The position numbers and the translations under genes are program-made. Source: Pedobacter arcticus A12 (GTDB lineage Bacteria; Bacteroidota; Bacteroidia; Sphingobacteriales; Sphingobacteriaceae). From it: a stretch of 64,000 nucleotides of DNA. The DNA is taken from the NCBI RefSeq assembly GCF_000302595.1, contig NZ_JH947127.1, positions 388,116 through 452,115 of the forward strand, given 5' to 3'. Positions within the stretch are counted from its first letter, which is position 1; the number at the start of each line of letters is the position of its first letter. Under the pieces are notes generated by a model. That model searched no databases and was not told where the DNA came from. It saw only the letters and a program-made list of their open reading frames with translations. Shown here piece by piece: positions 17,901-26,804 of the stretch.

Positions 17901-18728
17901 TTGGTAATTGTAATACATTGTACAGATGAGGTAGGTTTAGTTGCCACAATTTCATCTGTTTTAGCAAATGCAGGATATAACATCATTTCAATGCGAGAGC
18001 ATGTAGACGTTGATGAAAATAAATTTTTCGCCAGATTAGTAGTCAACAGTATTTTAAATCCTGTTGAAATCGAAAAACAACTACTTTCCGTATTGCCAAA
18101 AAATGCTTTGGTTAAAGTTAATCCACAGCCAGAAAAAAGCATTGTGGTATTGGTAACCAAAGAATACCATTGCTTAACAGATATTTTAACGCGTAACCAT
18201 TTTAAAACTCTAGGTGCTCATGTAAGCTGTGTAATCGGTAATCATCCCGATTTAGAAAATATTACCCAACGTTTTCAAATTCCTTTCAAACTGGTTTCTC
18301 ACGAAAACAAAACCAAAGAACAATTTGAAACAGAATTGCAGGACCTGATTAAACCTTATAACCCCGATTATCTGGTTTTAGCCAAGTTTATGCGCATCCT
18401 CTCTCCTACTTTCATTCGTAGTTTTCCTTTACAAATTATCAATATCCATCATTCTTTTTTACCAGCTTTCATTGGTGCTAGTCCGTATAAACAGGCTTAT
18501 AAAAGAGGCGTTAAAATTATTGGTGCAACCGCTCATTTTGTCACCAATGATTTGGACGAAGGTCCAATCATCACCCAAAAAATTACTCCTGTAAACCATA
18601 GTTTTAGTTTGCAAGATTTAATTAAGGCAGGCCGAGAGAACGAAACATCTGCCTTAGCGAAAGCGATGCAACTTGTTTTTGAGGATCGGGTTTTTGTTTA
18701 TAGCAACAAAACGGTTGTTTTTGAGTGA
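17901..18728 (+). CDS. purU: Formyltetrahydrofolate deformylase
   Basis: Hydrolyses 10-formyl-THF to formate and THF, balancing one-carbon pools. A 275-residue protein with an N-terminal ACT domain (about 1-80, VIVIHCTDEVGLVATIS) and a formyltransferase-like domain (about 85-275). The catalytic set is visible: Asn and His in IINIHHSFLPAFIGASPY, then GATAHFVTNDLDEGPII with the catalytic Asp. The start is TTG at 17901. The frame is open further back to a stop at 17859, with no ATG, so TTG is the best choice. No terminator was seen. Confidence 0.93.
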   Translation: MVIVIHCTDEVGLVATISSVLANAGYNIISMREHVDVDENKFFARLVVNSILNPVEIEKQLLSVLPKNALVKVNPQPEKSIVVLVTKEYHCLTDILTRNHFKTLGAHVSCVIGNHPDLENITQRFQIPFKLVSHENKTKEQFETELQDLIKPYNPDYLVLAKFMRILSPTFIRSFPLQIINIHHSFLPAFIGASPYKQAYKRGVKIIGATAHFVTNDLDEGPIITQKITPVNHSFSLQDLIKAGRENETSALAKAMQLVFEDRVFVYSNKTVVFE

Positions 18729-19203
18729 TAAAGCGAGTTGATTCTTTAATAAAAAGGATGAAGGCCCCAAAATGTAAAGTTTAATTAATTATTGAGAAGC
18801 AAATTTTATGGCGATGCTAAGTCCACAAAACGATTGCTGATAATGGAATTAAAAAAAGCAAAACTACAGAATTTGAGTCTGCTATTAAAAGCAGACTTGA
18901 AAAAACATATTGCTGGTATATAATGTTGATAAGACAAAAGTACAGTTCAGAACAGTTTAACAAAGAGATGGGTTTAGCGCTAAATTCAAGTGTAATCCTC
19001 AATTAAACCTATGCTCGCCCGCAAAACGCATAAACCTTAAAAGGTTACGTAATTCCAAACTCAAAAAAAGCTTACGGCAAGGGCAATAGCAAAAAAAACA
19101 CTAAACCAGCAAAGTCAGAATCCTGCCCGAAATGCCAATCAACAGGCCAAATGAGTTTCTTTTTAGCTATCTTGTTGTGTCAAAGATTTACACACAATTT
19201 AAT
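18729..19203. other. Gene-poor, apparently decayed stretch
   Basis: No convincing gene. One plus-strand frame is open at 18821-19006 without a good start, encoding a Lys/Ser-rich sequence with KSRLEKTYCWYIMLIRQKYS. It looks like the tail of a lost gene, but I do not recognise the family. A minus-strand frame over the same bases looks like its shadow. The rest (about 19007-19203) has only short broken frames. Confidence 0.4.
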
Positions 19204-19673
19204 ATGCGAACGACAATAGTACTGACCACAATTTTGCAATTTTTAATACTTTCTATCTCAAATGCACAAACTGGTGTAGCAATTTATGGACTCATAAAAG
19301 ATAAAAACACCAAAACAGCTTTACCCTACGTAAATGTCGTTTTGAAAACAGAAACAGACAACTCTTTTGTAACTGGAACGGTTTCGACGCACAGCTGACG
19401 GCTATTTATTTAGCACCAGACATTATTCCGCAAGGGAAAATAAAATCAAGATTTTCATTAGACCTTGGGCTTAAAAAAGCAATTCAAAAAGGAAAAGGCG
19501 AACTATTTTGTAACGCTACAGATTTGCTAAACACCATGATTATCAAAAAAGAAATTAACGGACAAGGTTTTAATTATACAAGTAACGATTATTACGAAAC
19601 CCAAGTAGTAAGACTTGGTTATAGTCATAAATTTAAAAAAAACAGACACAAACGCTTGAAGGCAATTGAGTAG
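19204..19673 (+). pseudogene. Outer-membrane receptor gene with large internal deletion
   Basis: The ATG at 19204 starts a signal peptide (MRTTIVLTTILQFLILSISNAQ) and the beginning of a CarboxypepD_reg-like domain (YGLIKDKNTKTALPYVNVV). The frame stops at TGA 19396. From about 19375 another frame carries the end of a beta-barrel protein of the CarboxypepD_reg/outer-membrane-protein family (LTAIYLAPDIIPQGKIKSRF ... YYETQVVRLGYSHKF), ending in TAG at 19671-19673. The roughly 600 or more residues of plug and barrel expected between them are missing, and the join changes frame. This is a deletion relic of a relative of the next gene at 19885-22332. A 8-bp hairpin (GACTCTGC/GCAGAGTC, 19676-19702) follows. 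Confidence 0.8.
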
Positions 19674-19812
19674 ACGACTCTGCTAGCGTATCTGGCAGAG
19701 TCTACCTCTCTCACACCGCCCAATGCATTCTTTTCTCTTCTTCGTCCTTTCGAGGCTGACGGATAGAGATTCAACTATAATTTTGCAGTTTCACAAGCGA
19801 ACAACCATTAAG

Positions 19813-19853
19813 CAAAAAAAACAGTTGCCTTCAAATAGAAAACAACTGTTTAA
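19813..19853 (-). terminator. Terminator of the minus-strand receptor gene
   Basis: AACAGTTG (19820-19827) pairs with CAACTGTT (19843-19850). On the minus strand the stem is followed by eight T. It lies 32 bases past the receptor stop. Confidence 0.85.
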
Positions 19854-19884
19854 AATTATCACTGTTCAACAGCAAGCATAATAC

Positions 19885-22332
19885 TTAGAATTCCTTTTCC
19901 CCAAACTCGCTGCTAGGCAGTTTCAATTTCTTGGTTAATTTATTAAGGCTAAAGCTCAGGTTTAACATAAACACATCCACTTCATAAATATAGTTGGTAG
20001 TTGTGTAAAAATCTGGGCCAGAAGTAGTGATTCTTTGCTCGTTAGTTTTTAGCAAGCCTAAATCCATATTCTGCCACTGCACCAAAGCAGTCAGTCGGCC
20101 GTTCATAAAGGTTTTTTTAAGCGAAGTATTCGGAGACAAGAACGCTCCGTCTGTTCCTTGTACAGTTGGTCTCTTAGATAAATAATTTACGTTTCCTTGA
20201 ATGCTAAAAGTTGGTGTAACCTGAAAATTGGTATTTGCATTAATAGAATATACCCATGCAGAATTTTCGACGCTATTTGGGTAGTTCAATATCACACCAT
20301 TTAAAGTGCTTTTAAAAATGTTTGTACCAAGGTATGACTGGTTCCACTTTACAGGATTGTAGTTTGCACCAATCTCTAAACCTAAACGCTTGCCTTTGTT
20401 TGCGTTGGTAAACACACGATTTAAAACGGTGTCAGCAAAAACACTATTTACGCGTTGTATCGGATTTTTTATATCCTGATAATAAATTGTGCTAATAAAA
20501 GATCCTTTGCCAAACGTTTTGGTAAGACCAGCTTCAGCTAAATATATAAATTCTGGCAAAAGGTTAGCGTCACCTTGTTCTAGGGTTTCTGAGTGCTCAC
20601 GTTCTGGAATTGGGTTCAGCTCAAAATTATTCGTCCGTTGCACCCTCCTACTTAGTCCAGCTTTTAATTTCCAACCGTTGGTTAAACTGTAAAGCACATT
20701 TGCCGAAGGGAAAAGATTGTTTAATTCGAGTTTGTAATCATCAGTTGTGCCAGAGCTTACTGTTAAATCTCTTGTAGCATACTCATAACGTAAGCCACCA
20801 ACATATTCTAAGCGATTGACTTTGCCAGAATATTGACTATACAAAGAATGGATTTGATTTGTAGCTTTTACATCGCCACTAAAAGTTGGCAAAGTTGTAA
20901 AATCTGATTCACCTAAATTTTTAACGCTGTAAATAAACAAACCATCTTGCTTGTCTAAGCGGTACTGATAACCCGTCTCTAGTTTGCCTTTCCCGATATT
21001 TATGGCATAATCTATTTTCCCTCTAAAACCGTCTAATGGATTTTTGTAGGTGCTCAAGGTATTTTGTACGGTGTCTTGCGCCTCTATATTTCTATTTTTA
21101 GTAGATCCATAAAGATTAGCATGTTCATAAATCGCAGAAAAACTTAATGATGATTTATCCTGAAAACTGTGGATATAATCAAAGTTCCCAAGTATAAAAT
21201 CACCTTGTTTATTTTGAAGATTGGAGTTAAAGTATTTCTTCCTACCAATAACATTCCCTGTACTAATTTGCGTGTTGGTATTATCGTAATTGATATCGGC
21301 AAGCCTATCCTGAAACTTATGACCTGCAAAAAAACCGACAGAAAACTGATCATTTTTTGAAGGTGTAAAACCTAAGTTAAACCTCCCGCCATAGTTGTTT
21401 TTATCAAAACTTCTTTCACCAACAGACGGGAAAGTAGTTTTCCTGTTTCCAATAATGGTAAACACATCTCCTTCTCTATAACCTGCATTATCGTTTCTTA
21501 AATAATTTGCACTTGCAGATAAATCCCACTTGTCTTTTTTATAATTTAAAGTAACATCAGCACCGTAACGTTGTTGCTTTTCTTTATTCCCGTAATCTTC
21601 TATGGACGGAAATCCGCCTTGTAAATTCACAACAAGAGCTAAACCGTCATCCACTCCTTTTTTTGTGGTAATATTGATGATTCCACCTTTTCCATCAGCA
21701 TCGTACTTTGCAGAAGGCGCCGTAATCAACTCAATATTTTCCACCATATTTGCAGGTAGCTGACTCAAAATTGTATTTGCATCTGTTTGTACTGGCTTTC
21801 CGTTAATGAGCACTAAAAAACCCTTGGATCCCCTCACAGATATCTCCCCTTGTCCATCAACGGCTACCGAAGGCATGTTTTTTATCACATCTACTGCCGT
21901 CCCTCCTTTTGCAGCCACAAATTGGTCTGCTTTATAAATCTGCTTATCTATTTTATTTACGTTTTGAAGAGCTTGCCCGCTCACTTTCACTTCATTTAAA
22001 AAGCGTTGGTTTAAAACAAGCTCTTGCTTACCCACGTTTAATTTTTGATTGGCTAACAGTTTTATCTCAGCAGATTGTAAGGTTTCGTAGCCTACAAATT
22101 GCATTTTAAGGAAATAAGAACCTGCTTTTAGTTGAGTAAACCTAAACTTGCCATCTTTATCTGCAATTTGTCCATTAACTAAGCTTTTGTCAGCTTGCCG
22201 ATACAGCGAAATGCTGGCAAACTCTAGCGGAGCTGAAACTGATTTATCATAAGCAATACCTTCAATAGATGCGCTTTGTGCTAAAAGGTTAAACGATAAA
22301 AAACTAAGTAATAGGGTAAAAAAAATCTTCAT
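19885..22332 (-). CDS. Outer-membrane beta-barrel receptor with CarboxypepD_reg domain
   Basis: From the ATG at 22332 the protein has 815 residues and starts with a signal peptide (MKIFFTLLLSFLSFNLLAQ). The longer frame to 22410 would bury this signal. Order of domains: CarboxypepD_reg-like (about 20-105), plug domain (about 110-235, with VDVIKNMPSVAVDGQGEISVRG and APSAKYDADGKGGIINITTKKG), then a long barrel of the CirA-like outer_membrane-beta-barrel family. It is probably TonB-dependent, although no TonB box is certain. The ligand is unknown. No SusD partner is next to it. A truncated relative lies just downstream on the other strand. Confidence 0.88.
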   Translation of the reverse strand: MKIFFTLLLSFLSFNLLAQSASIEGIAYDKSVSAPLEFASISLYRQADKSLVNGQIADKDGKFRFTQLKAGSYFLKMQFVGYETLQSAEIKLLANQKLNVGKQELVLNQRFLNEVKVSGQALQNVNKIDKQIYKADQFVAAKGGTAVDVIKNMPSVAVDGQGEISVRGSKGFLVLINGKPVQTDANTILSQLPANMVENIELITAPSAKYDADGKGGIINITTKKGVDDGLALVVNLQGGFPSIEDYGNKEKQQRYGADVTLNYKKDKWDLSASANYLRNDNAGYREGDVFTIIGNRKTTFPSVGERSFDKNNYGGRFNLGFTPSKNDQFSVGFFAGHKFQDRLADINYDNTNTQISTGNVIGRKKYFNSNLQNKQGDFILGNFDYIHSFQDKSSLSFSAIYEHANLYGSTKNRNIEAQDTVQNTLSTYKNPLDGFRGKIDYAINIGKGKLETGYQYRLDKQDGLFIYSVKNLGESDFTTLPTFSGDVKATNQIHSLYSQYSGKVNRLEYVGGLRYEYATRDLTVSSGTTDDYKLELNNLFPSANVLYSLTNGWKLKAGLSRRVQRTNNFELNPIPEREHSETLEQGDANLLPEFIYLAEAGLTKTFGKGSFISTIYYQDIKNPIQRVNSVFADTVLNRVFTNANKGKRLGLEIGANYNPVKWNQSYLGTNIFKSTLNGVILNYPNSVENSAWVYSINANTNFQVTPTFSIQGNVNYLSKRPTVQGTDGAFLSPNTSLKKTFMNGRLTALVQWQNMDLGLLKTNEQRITTSGPDFYTTTNYIYEVDVFMLNLSFSLNKLTKKLKLPSSEFGEKEF

Positions 22333-22626
22333 GTAAAAAATATTTGGAGTTGCTAATATACGGCGGTTACCAACAATTAAATTGAGTGATTTAAAACTAT
22401 CGGAAGCCATTTATGTGTTGATTATTTATTTGATTTTAGTATAACTGCTATTCATCAGTTATACCGAAGCGGGTTCGACTATCGCTTTAAGAAAAGGTTT
22501 AATGTATTTATAGGTATAAATTAAAATTAATCAAGGTCTTTAAATTCAACCTCCAAGCAAATTAGCCAACCTTTTACGATTACAAAACATAGGTTAATAA
22601 GAAACCAACATTGCCTCAAATTTTAC

Positions 22627-22634
22627 TATTTTTG
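22627..22634 (+). promoter_or_regulatory. Promoter -7 box of tgt (TATTTTTG)
   Basis: Match to TAnnTTTG, 22 bases before the tgt ATG. The rest of the 22333-22656 divergent region shows no other element I can support. Confidence 0.5.
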
Positions 22635-22656
22635 CGAGCTTATACCTTATTTGTAA

Positions 22657-23787
22657 ATGAAATTTAAATTAGCAGTACAAGATAAAAACTGTAAAGCAAG
22701 AGCAGGAGAAATCACTACCGACCATGGCGTTATTAAAACGCCTATTTTTATGCCCGTGGGTACTGCAGGAACGGTAAAAGCTGTACACCAACGCGAACTG
22801 GATAAAGATATTGAAGCGCAGATTATCCTTGGAAATACTTATCATTTATATTTAAGACCGGGCTTAGAAACTATAAAACTTGCCGGCGGATTGCATAAAT
22901 TCATTGGTTGGGATAAGCCCATTTTAACAGATAGCGGCGGTTACCAAGTTTATTCTTTAACAGAAGTTCGTAAGATTAAAGAGGAAGGCGTAACCTTTCG
23001 GTCGCATATTGACGGCTCAAAGCATTTGTTTACACCAGAAAACGTAATGGATACGCAAAGAGTTATTGGTGCGGATATTATTATGGCTTTTGACGAGTGT
23101 ACCCCTTACCCTTGCGATTACAACTACGCCAGACGATCAATCGATATGACGCACCGTTGGTTAAAACGTTGTATCAAGCGTTTCGACGAAACTGAAGGAC
23201 ATTATGGTTATAATCAAACATTCTTCCCTATTGTACAAGGTTCTGTTTATAAAGATTTACGTATTAAATCCGCAGAGTTTATAGCGGCACAAAACAGAGA
23301 AGGAAATGCCATAGGCGGACTTTCTGTTGGTGAACCGGCAGAAGAAATGTACGCGATGACAGAGGTAGTTTGTAACGTATTACCGGTTGAAAAGCCGCGT
23401 TATTTAATGGGCGTAGGTACTCCGATAAATCTGTTAGAAAACATCGCCTTAGGTATAGATATGTTCGATTGCGTGATGCCAACCAGAAACGCCAGAAACG
23501 GAATGTTGTTCACCAGACATGGCGTAATCAATATCAAAAACGAAAAGTGGAAAAATGATTTTTCGCCTGTTGACCCAGATAGCGATCTGTTTTCTGATTT
23601 AAACTATTCAAAAGCTTATTTAAGGCATTTAATACATTCAAAAGAGATTTTAGGTTCGCAGATTGCTACTTTACACAACCTACATTTCTATCTTTGGTTG
23701 GTAAATGAGGCTCGTGAGAAAATTATTTCGGGCGAATTTTATGATTGGAAAAATAAGATGGTAAAAGTTTTAGGACAAAAGCTCTAA
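22657..23787 (+). CDS. tgt: tRNA-guanine (queuine) transglycosylase
   Basis: Exchanges guanine-34 for a queuosine precursor in GUN anticodons. A 376-residue TIM-barrel enzyme of usual length. The base Asp is in TDSGGYQVYS (D92) and the nucleophile region is IDMFDCVMPTRNARNG. The zinc site is unusual: bacterial relatives read C-x-C-x2-C before NYSKAYLRHL, but here the stretch is DPDSDLFSDLNYSKAYLRHL with no Cys, while the later His (H340) remains. I believe such loss is common in Bacteroidota. The stop overlaps the ATG of the permease gene by one base. Confidence 0.95.
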   Translation: MKFKLAVQDKNCKARAGEITTDHGVIKTPIFMPVGTAGTVKAVHQRELDKDIEAQIILGNTYHLYLRPGLETIKLAGGLHKFIGWDKPILTDSGGYQVYSLTEVRKIKEEGVTFRSHIDGSKHLFTPENVMDTQRVIGADIIMAFDECTPYPCDYNYARRSIDMTHRWLKRCIKRFDETEGHYGYNQTFFPIVQGSVYKDLRIKSAEFIAAQNREGNAIGGLSVGEPAEEMYAMTEVVCNVLPVEKPRYLMGVGTPINLLENIALGIDMFDCVMPTRNARNGMLFTRHGVINIKNEKWKNDFSPVDPDSDLFSDLNYSKAYLRHLIHSKEILGSQIATLHNLHFYLWLVNEAREKIISGEFYDWKNKMVKVLGQKL

Positions 23788-24881
23788 TGAAATTTTTAGA
23801 CCGCTACATTAAAATAATCGATTGGTACATCATTAAGAAGTACCTGGGAACTTTTGCATTTACTTTAGCAATTTTTACGGTTATTTTTGTGGTGTTCGAT
23901 ATCTCAGAAAAACTAGATGATTTTCTGAAGAGCAGTGCAACAATGGGCCAAATCATATTTGAATATTATGGTGGCTTTGTTCCTTTTTACCTCAACCTAC
24001 TTTTCCCCTTAATCAACTTTATAGCAGTAATATTTTTTACTGCAAAAATGGCCGACCAAACTGAGATTGTCCCAATTCTATGCGGAAAAGCAAGCTTTAA
24101 CCGTTTCTTGCGTCCGTATTTTATCGCTTCAACGCTGGTATTTATCATCAGTATGATATTTAACCAATTGGTTATCCCAGAAACCAACCGGTTGATGACA
24201 ACTTTTGAAAACACGTATTTAAAAGACAAATTTACAACCCGGAGCAACGTACATATCCAGCTAGACAAGTCGACCTTTGTTTACATGGAGTCTTTTGACA
24301 ACAAAACGAATAACGGTTACCGCTTTTCGCTCGAAAAATTTGATAAATATGAGCTTAAATCAAAACTTATGGCAGATAGGATTGGCTGGGATTCTGTTGC
24401 AAATAAATGGAAAATCTATAATTACACCATCCGCCACGTAGATGGCTTAAAAGAAAGGATGGAGAGCGGTGTAGAAAAAGACACGACTTTAGATATGAAA
24501 CCCATCGATTTTGACGTCAGGGATAATATCTATTCGGCAATGAACTACGCAGAACTTAATGAGAAGATAGAAAAAGAAAAAATCCGTGGTTCGGGAATTA
24601 TGGTGAATTTGGAACTGGAAAGCTACAAGCGTTGGGTCTACCCTTTCTCTACCTACGTTTTAACGCTAATTGGCGTAGCTTTATCGTCTAGAAAAGTACG
24701 TGGAGGTGTAGGTTTGCCTTTGGGTGTGGGCATTGCTATGAGTTTTCTCTATATCTTATTGATTCAGTTCTCCACCGTATTTGCCCTAAAAGGAGGTTTG
24801 CCTCCAATTATTGCTGTGGTTATTCCTAATCTGATTTTTGGAGCGATAGGCGTAGTGTTAGCCATAAAGGCTCCTAAATAA
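23787..24881 (+). CDS. LptF/LptG (YjgP/YjgQ) family permease
   Basis: A 364-residue inner-membrane component of the lipopolysaccharide-export ABC system. Three N-terminal membrane segments (about 20-40, 62-85 and 105-130) are followed by a large periplasmic domain (about 135-265) and three C-terminal segments, the LptF/G topology. Residues YIIKKYLGTF at the start are typical. In this phylum one gene often serves for LptG; I cannot tell LptF from LptG here. Translationally coupled to tgt (TAATG) and one base before the EamA gene, so a three-gene operon is likely. Confidence 0.88.
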   Translation: MKFLDRYIKIIDWYIIKKYLGTFAFTLAIFTVIFVVFDISEKLDDFLKSSATMGQIIFEYYGGFVPFYLNLLFPLINFIAVIFFTAKMADQTEIVPILCGKASFNRFLRPYFIASTLVFIISMIFNQLVIPETNRLMTTFENTYLKDKFTTRSNVHIQLDKSTFVYMESFDNKTNNGYRFSLEKFDKYELKSKLMADRIGWDSVANKWKIYNYTIRHVDGLKERMESGVEKDTTLDMKPIDFDVRDNIYSAMNYAELNEKIEKEKIRGSGIMVNLELESYKRWVYPFSTYVLTLIGVALSSRKVRGGVGLPLGVGIAMSFLYILLIQFSTVFALKGGLPPIIAVVIPNLIFGAIGVVLAIKAPK

Positions 24882-24882
24882 C

Positions 24883-25788
24883 ATGAAACTAAATTTAAAA
24901 AGCAATCTCTTTATCCTCCACCTTACTGTATTGGTATGGGGTTTCACCGGCGTTTTAGGCGCTTTAATCAGTATCGGCGAAGCCCAATTGGTTTGGTATC
25001 GGGTTTTAATTGCAGCGGTTTCCCTGTTCATATATTTTAAATGGAAGAAAACATCTATCAAAGTATCTAAGCAAACTTTCTTTAGATTGTTTTTTACAGG
25101 AGCTATCGTAGGCTTGCATTGGCTCTTGTTCTTTGGCTCCATTAAAGCATCTACGGTTTCAGTTGCAATGGTCTGTTTATCATCACTTACATTGTTTACA
25201 GCCATATTAGAGCCTATACTTAACCGTAGCAGAATTTCGAAAATGGAAATCCTTGCCGGTGCATTTATCATCTTTGGTATCTATGTAATTTTTAAGTTCG
25301 AAAGCGACTATACAACCGGTATTATCATGGGCTTGGCGAGCGCCCTTTGCGCTAGCTTGTTCTCTATTATAAATGCTAAACAAGCAAAAAATAGACCGGC
25401 AACAATTATCAGTTTTTACGAGTTGACAGGTGCTTTCTTTTGGATTAGCTTATACTTAGCTGCTACCGGAGGCTTTAACAGCACCATGTACCTAAACATT
25501 ACCGACCTTAGTTATCTGTTATTACTTGGTACTGTTTGCACATCAATTGCTTATGTTGCGGGCGTTTCCGTAATGAAAGAATTAAGTGCCTTTAAAGTTG
25601 CACTCATCACAAATTTAGAACCCATTTACGCAATTATTTTAGCTTTAATCATCTTTGGAAAAGGTGAGCAAATGACCTCTGGATTTTATATAGGTGCGCT
25701 AATTATTTTAAGTACAATATTTCTTTTTCCTATAGTTAAAACTAAAGTAGAGCATCGGAAACTCAAAAAAATACCACCTATTATTTAA
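24883..25788 (+). CDS. EamA/DMT-family transporter
   Basis: A 301-residue membrane protein with ten predicted helices in two EamA repeats (WGFTGVLGALIS in the first; NLEPIYAIILALIIFGKGEQM in the second, with the conserved Glu-Pro). It is in the inner membrane and the substrate is unknown. It starts one base after the permease stop, so it is in the tgt operon. It ends at 25788 with no clear hairpin. Confidence 0.85.
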   Translation: MKLNLKSNLFILHLTVLVWGFTGVLGALISIGEAQLVWYRVLIAAVSLFIYFKWKKTSIKVSKQTFFRLFFTGAIVGLHWLLFFGSIKASTVSVAMVCLSSLTLFTAILEPILNRSRISKMEILAGAFIIFGIYVIFKFESDYTTGIIMGLASALCASLFSIINAKQAKNRPATIISFYELTGAFFWISLYLAATGGFNSTMYLNITDLSYLLLLGTVCTSIAYVAGVSVMKELSAFKVALITNLEPIYAIILALIIFGKGEQMTSGFYIGALIILSTIFLFPIVKTKVEHRKLKKIPPII

Positions 25789-26040
25789 TAAAAACACCGT
25801 TTCTTTTTCAATGGTGTATCTCTAAAGTGCTTTACTTTTAAAAACCATAATAATAAGACAGTGAGGGTCACCGGCACACATTTTACATCAAAAATCCACA
25901 ATTCCCAACTTTATTAGTGAGATTTTAATTCTCTATAGCAACCTATTAATAATGTATTAACATTCCCACAATAGCAACTTAACACACTTATCCTACATTT
26001 GAGGCTCAGCTTGATGCACTAACAATGCGTTATTTGATGG

Positions 26041-26071
26041 TTGATATTAATAAGTTAATTTGTTAGTTTTG
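26041..26071 (+). promoter_or_regulatory. Promoter of the ECF sigma gene
   Basis: TAGTTTTG (26064-26071) matches the -7 consensus, and TTG at 26041-26043 lies 20 bases upstream as the -33 element. The ATG at 26078 comes six bases after the box, so the mRNA is probably leaderless. The remainder of 25789-26040 shows no gene or clear signal. Confidence 0.6.
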
Positions 26072-26077
26072 ATTTAG

Positions 26078-26638
26078 ATGGAGGAAATTTCTTGTGAAAT
26101 AATTATAGAATTAAAAAAAGGCAATCAAGAGGCCTTTAAAAAAGTCTATAAATCCTATGCCAATCCCATTTTTAAAACAGCCAAGTATATTCTTAAAAAC
26201 GATAGCTGGGCAGAAGAAATTGTACAGGAGACATTTTTGAAATTATGGTTAGCTAAAGATAACATCGATATTGACCAGCCTCTTTTAGCTTATATATATG
26301 TTATAGCTAAACGGTTATGCTTTAATAAACTGCGAAGTATAAAAACTGATAAAAAAGCAATAGAAGAATTAAGTTATCATATAGAAGTATATAGACTTGA
26401 AGACCAGTTTCAGTCCAGTGAAATTCAAAAATTACTAAAATCTGCGGTCGAAAAACTTACTACTCAACAAAAACTGGTTTGGAGATTAAGTAGAGAAGAA
26501 GGTTTTACACACAAACAAATAGCTGAGCAATTAGGTATCTCGTTAAATACAGTAAAGAATCATCTTGTACAGGCATTGAAATTATTACGAGCCGATTTTT
26601 GTAAAGCAGAATATATAACCATAAAAAACAAAGCATAA
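26078..26638 (+). CDS. ECF sigma factor, FecI/Bacteroidota type
   Basis: A 186-residue sigma-70 family factor. Region 2 (about 10-85) has YKSYANPIFKTAKYIL and the core-binding EIVQETFLKLW. Region 4 (about 115-175) ends in a helix-turn-helix, EGFTHKQIAEQLGISLNTVKNHLVQALKLLR. This is the Bacteroidota type that works with a FecR anti-sigma factor and an STN-bearing SusC, both present directly downstream. It is expected to activate the SusC operon when substrate binds at the outer membrane. Confidence 0.93.
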   Translation: MEEISCEIIIELKKGNQEAFKKVYKSYANPIFKTAKYILKNDSWAEEIVQETFLKLWLAKDNIDIDQPLLAYIYVIAKRLCFNKLRSIKTDKKAIEELSYHIEVYRLEDQFQSSEIQKLLKSAVEKLTTQQKLVWRLSREEGFTHKQIAEQLGISLNTVKNHLVQALKLLRADFCKAEYITIKNKA

Positions 26639-26804
26639 AAAAAGGAAATAACTTTAATTACACAGCTACAGCTCCTCTTTTCCAGCAGTAACAATTCCGC
26701 TCCAATACAAGGAATCGCACATTTCTTTGATTCTGAAAAAAAATCTCACTTTTCTCTAGTCCTATTTACAGGTTTGCGTGTAATTAGAGTATATAGTTAC
26801 AAAA

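Noticed and set aside
17858..18160. A 100-codon minus-strand frame over the purU start.
   Set aside because: Antisense to the conserved ACT domain of PurU, with no recognisable features.
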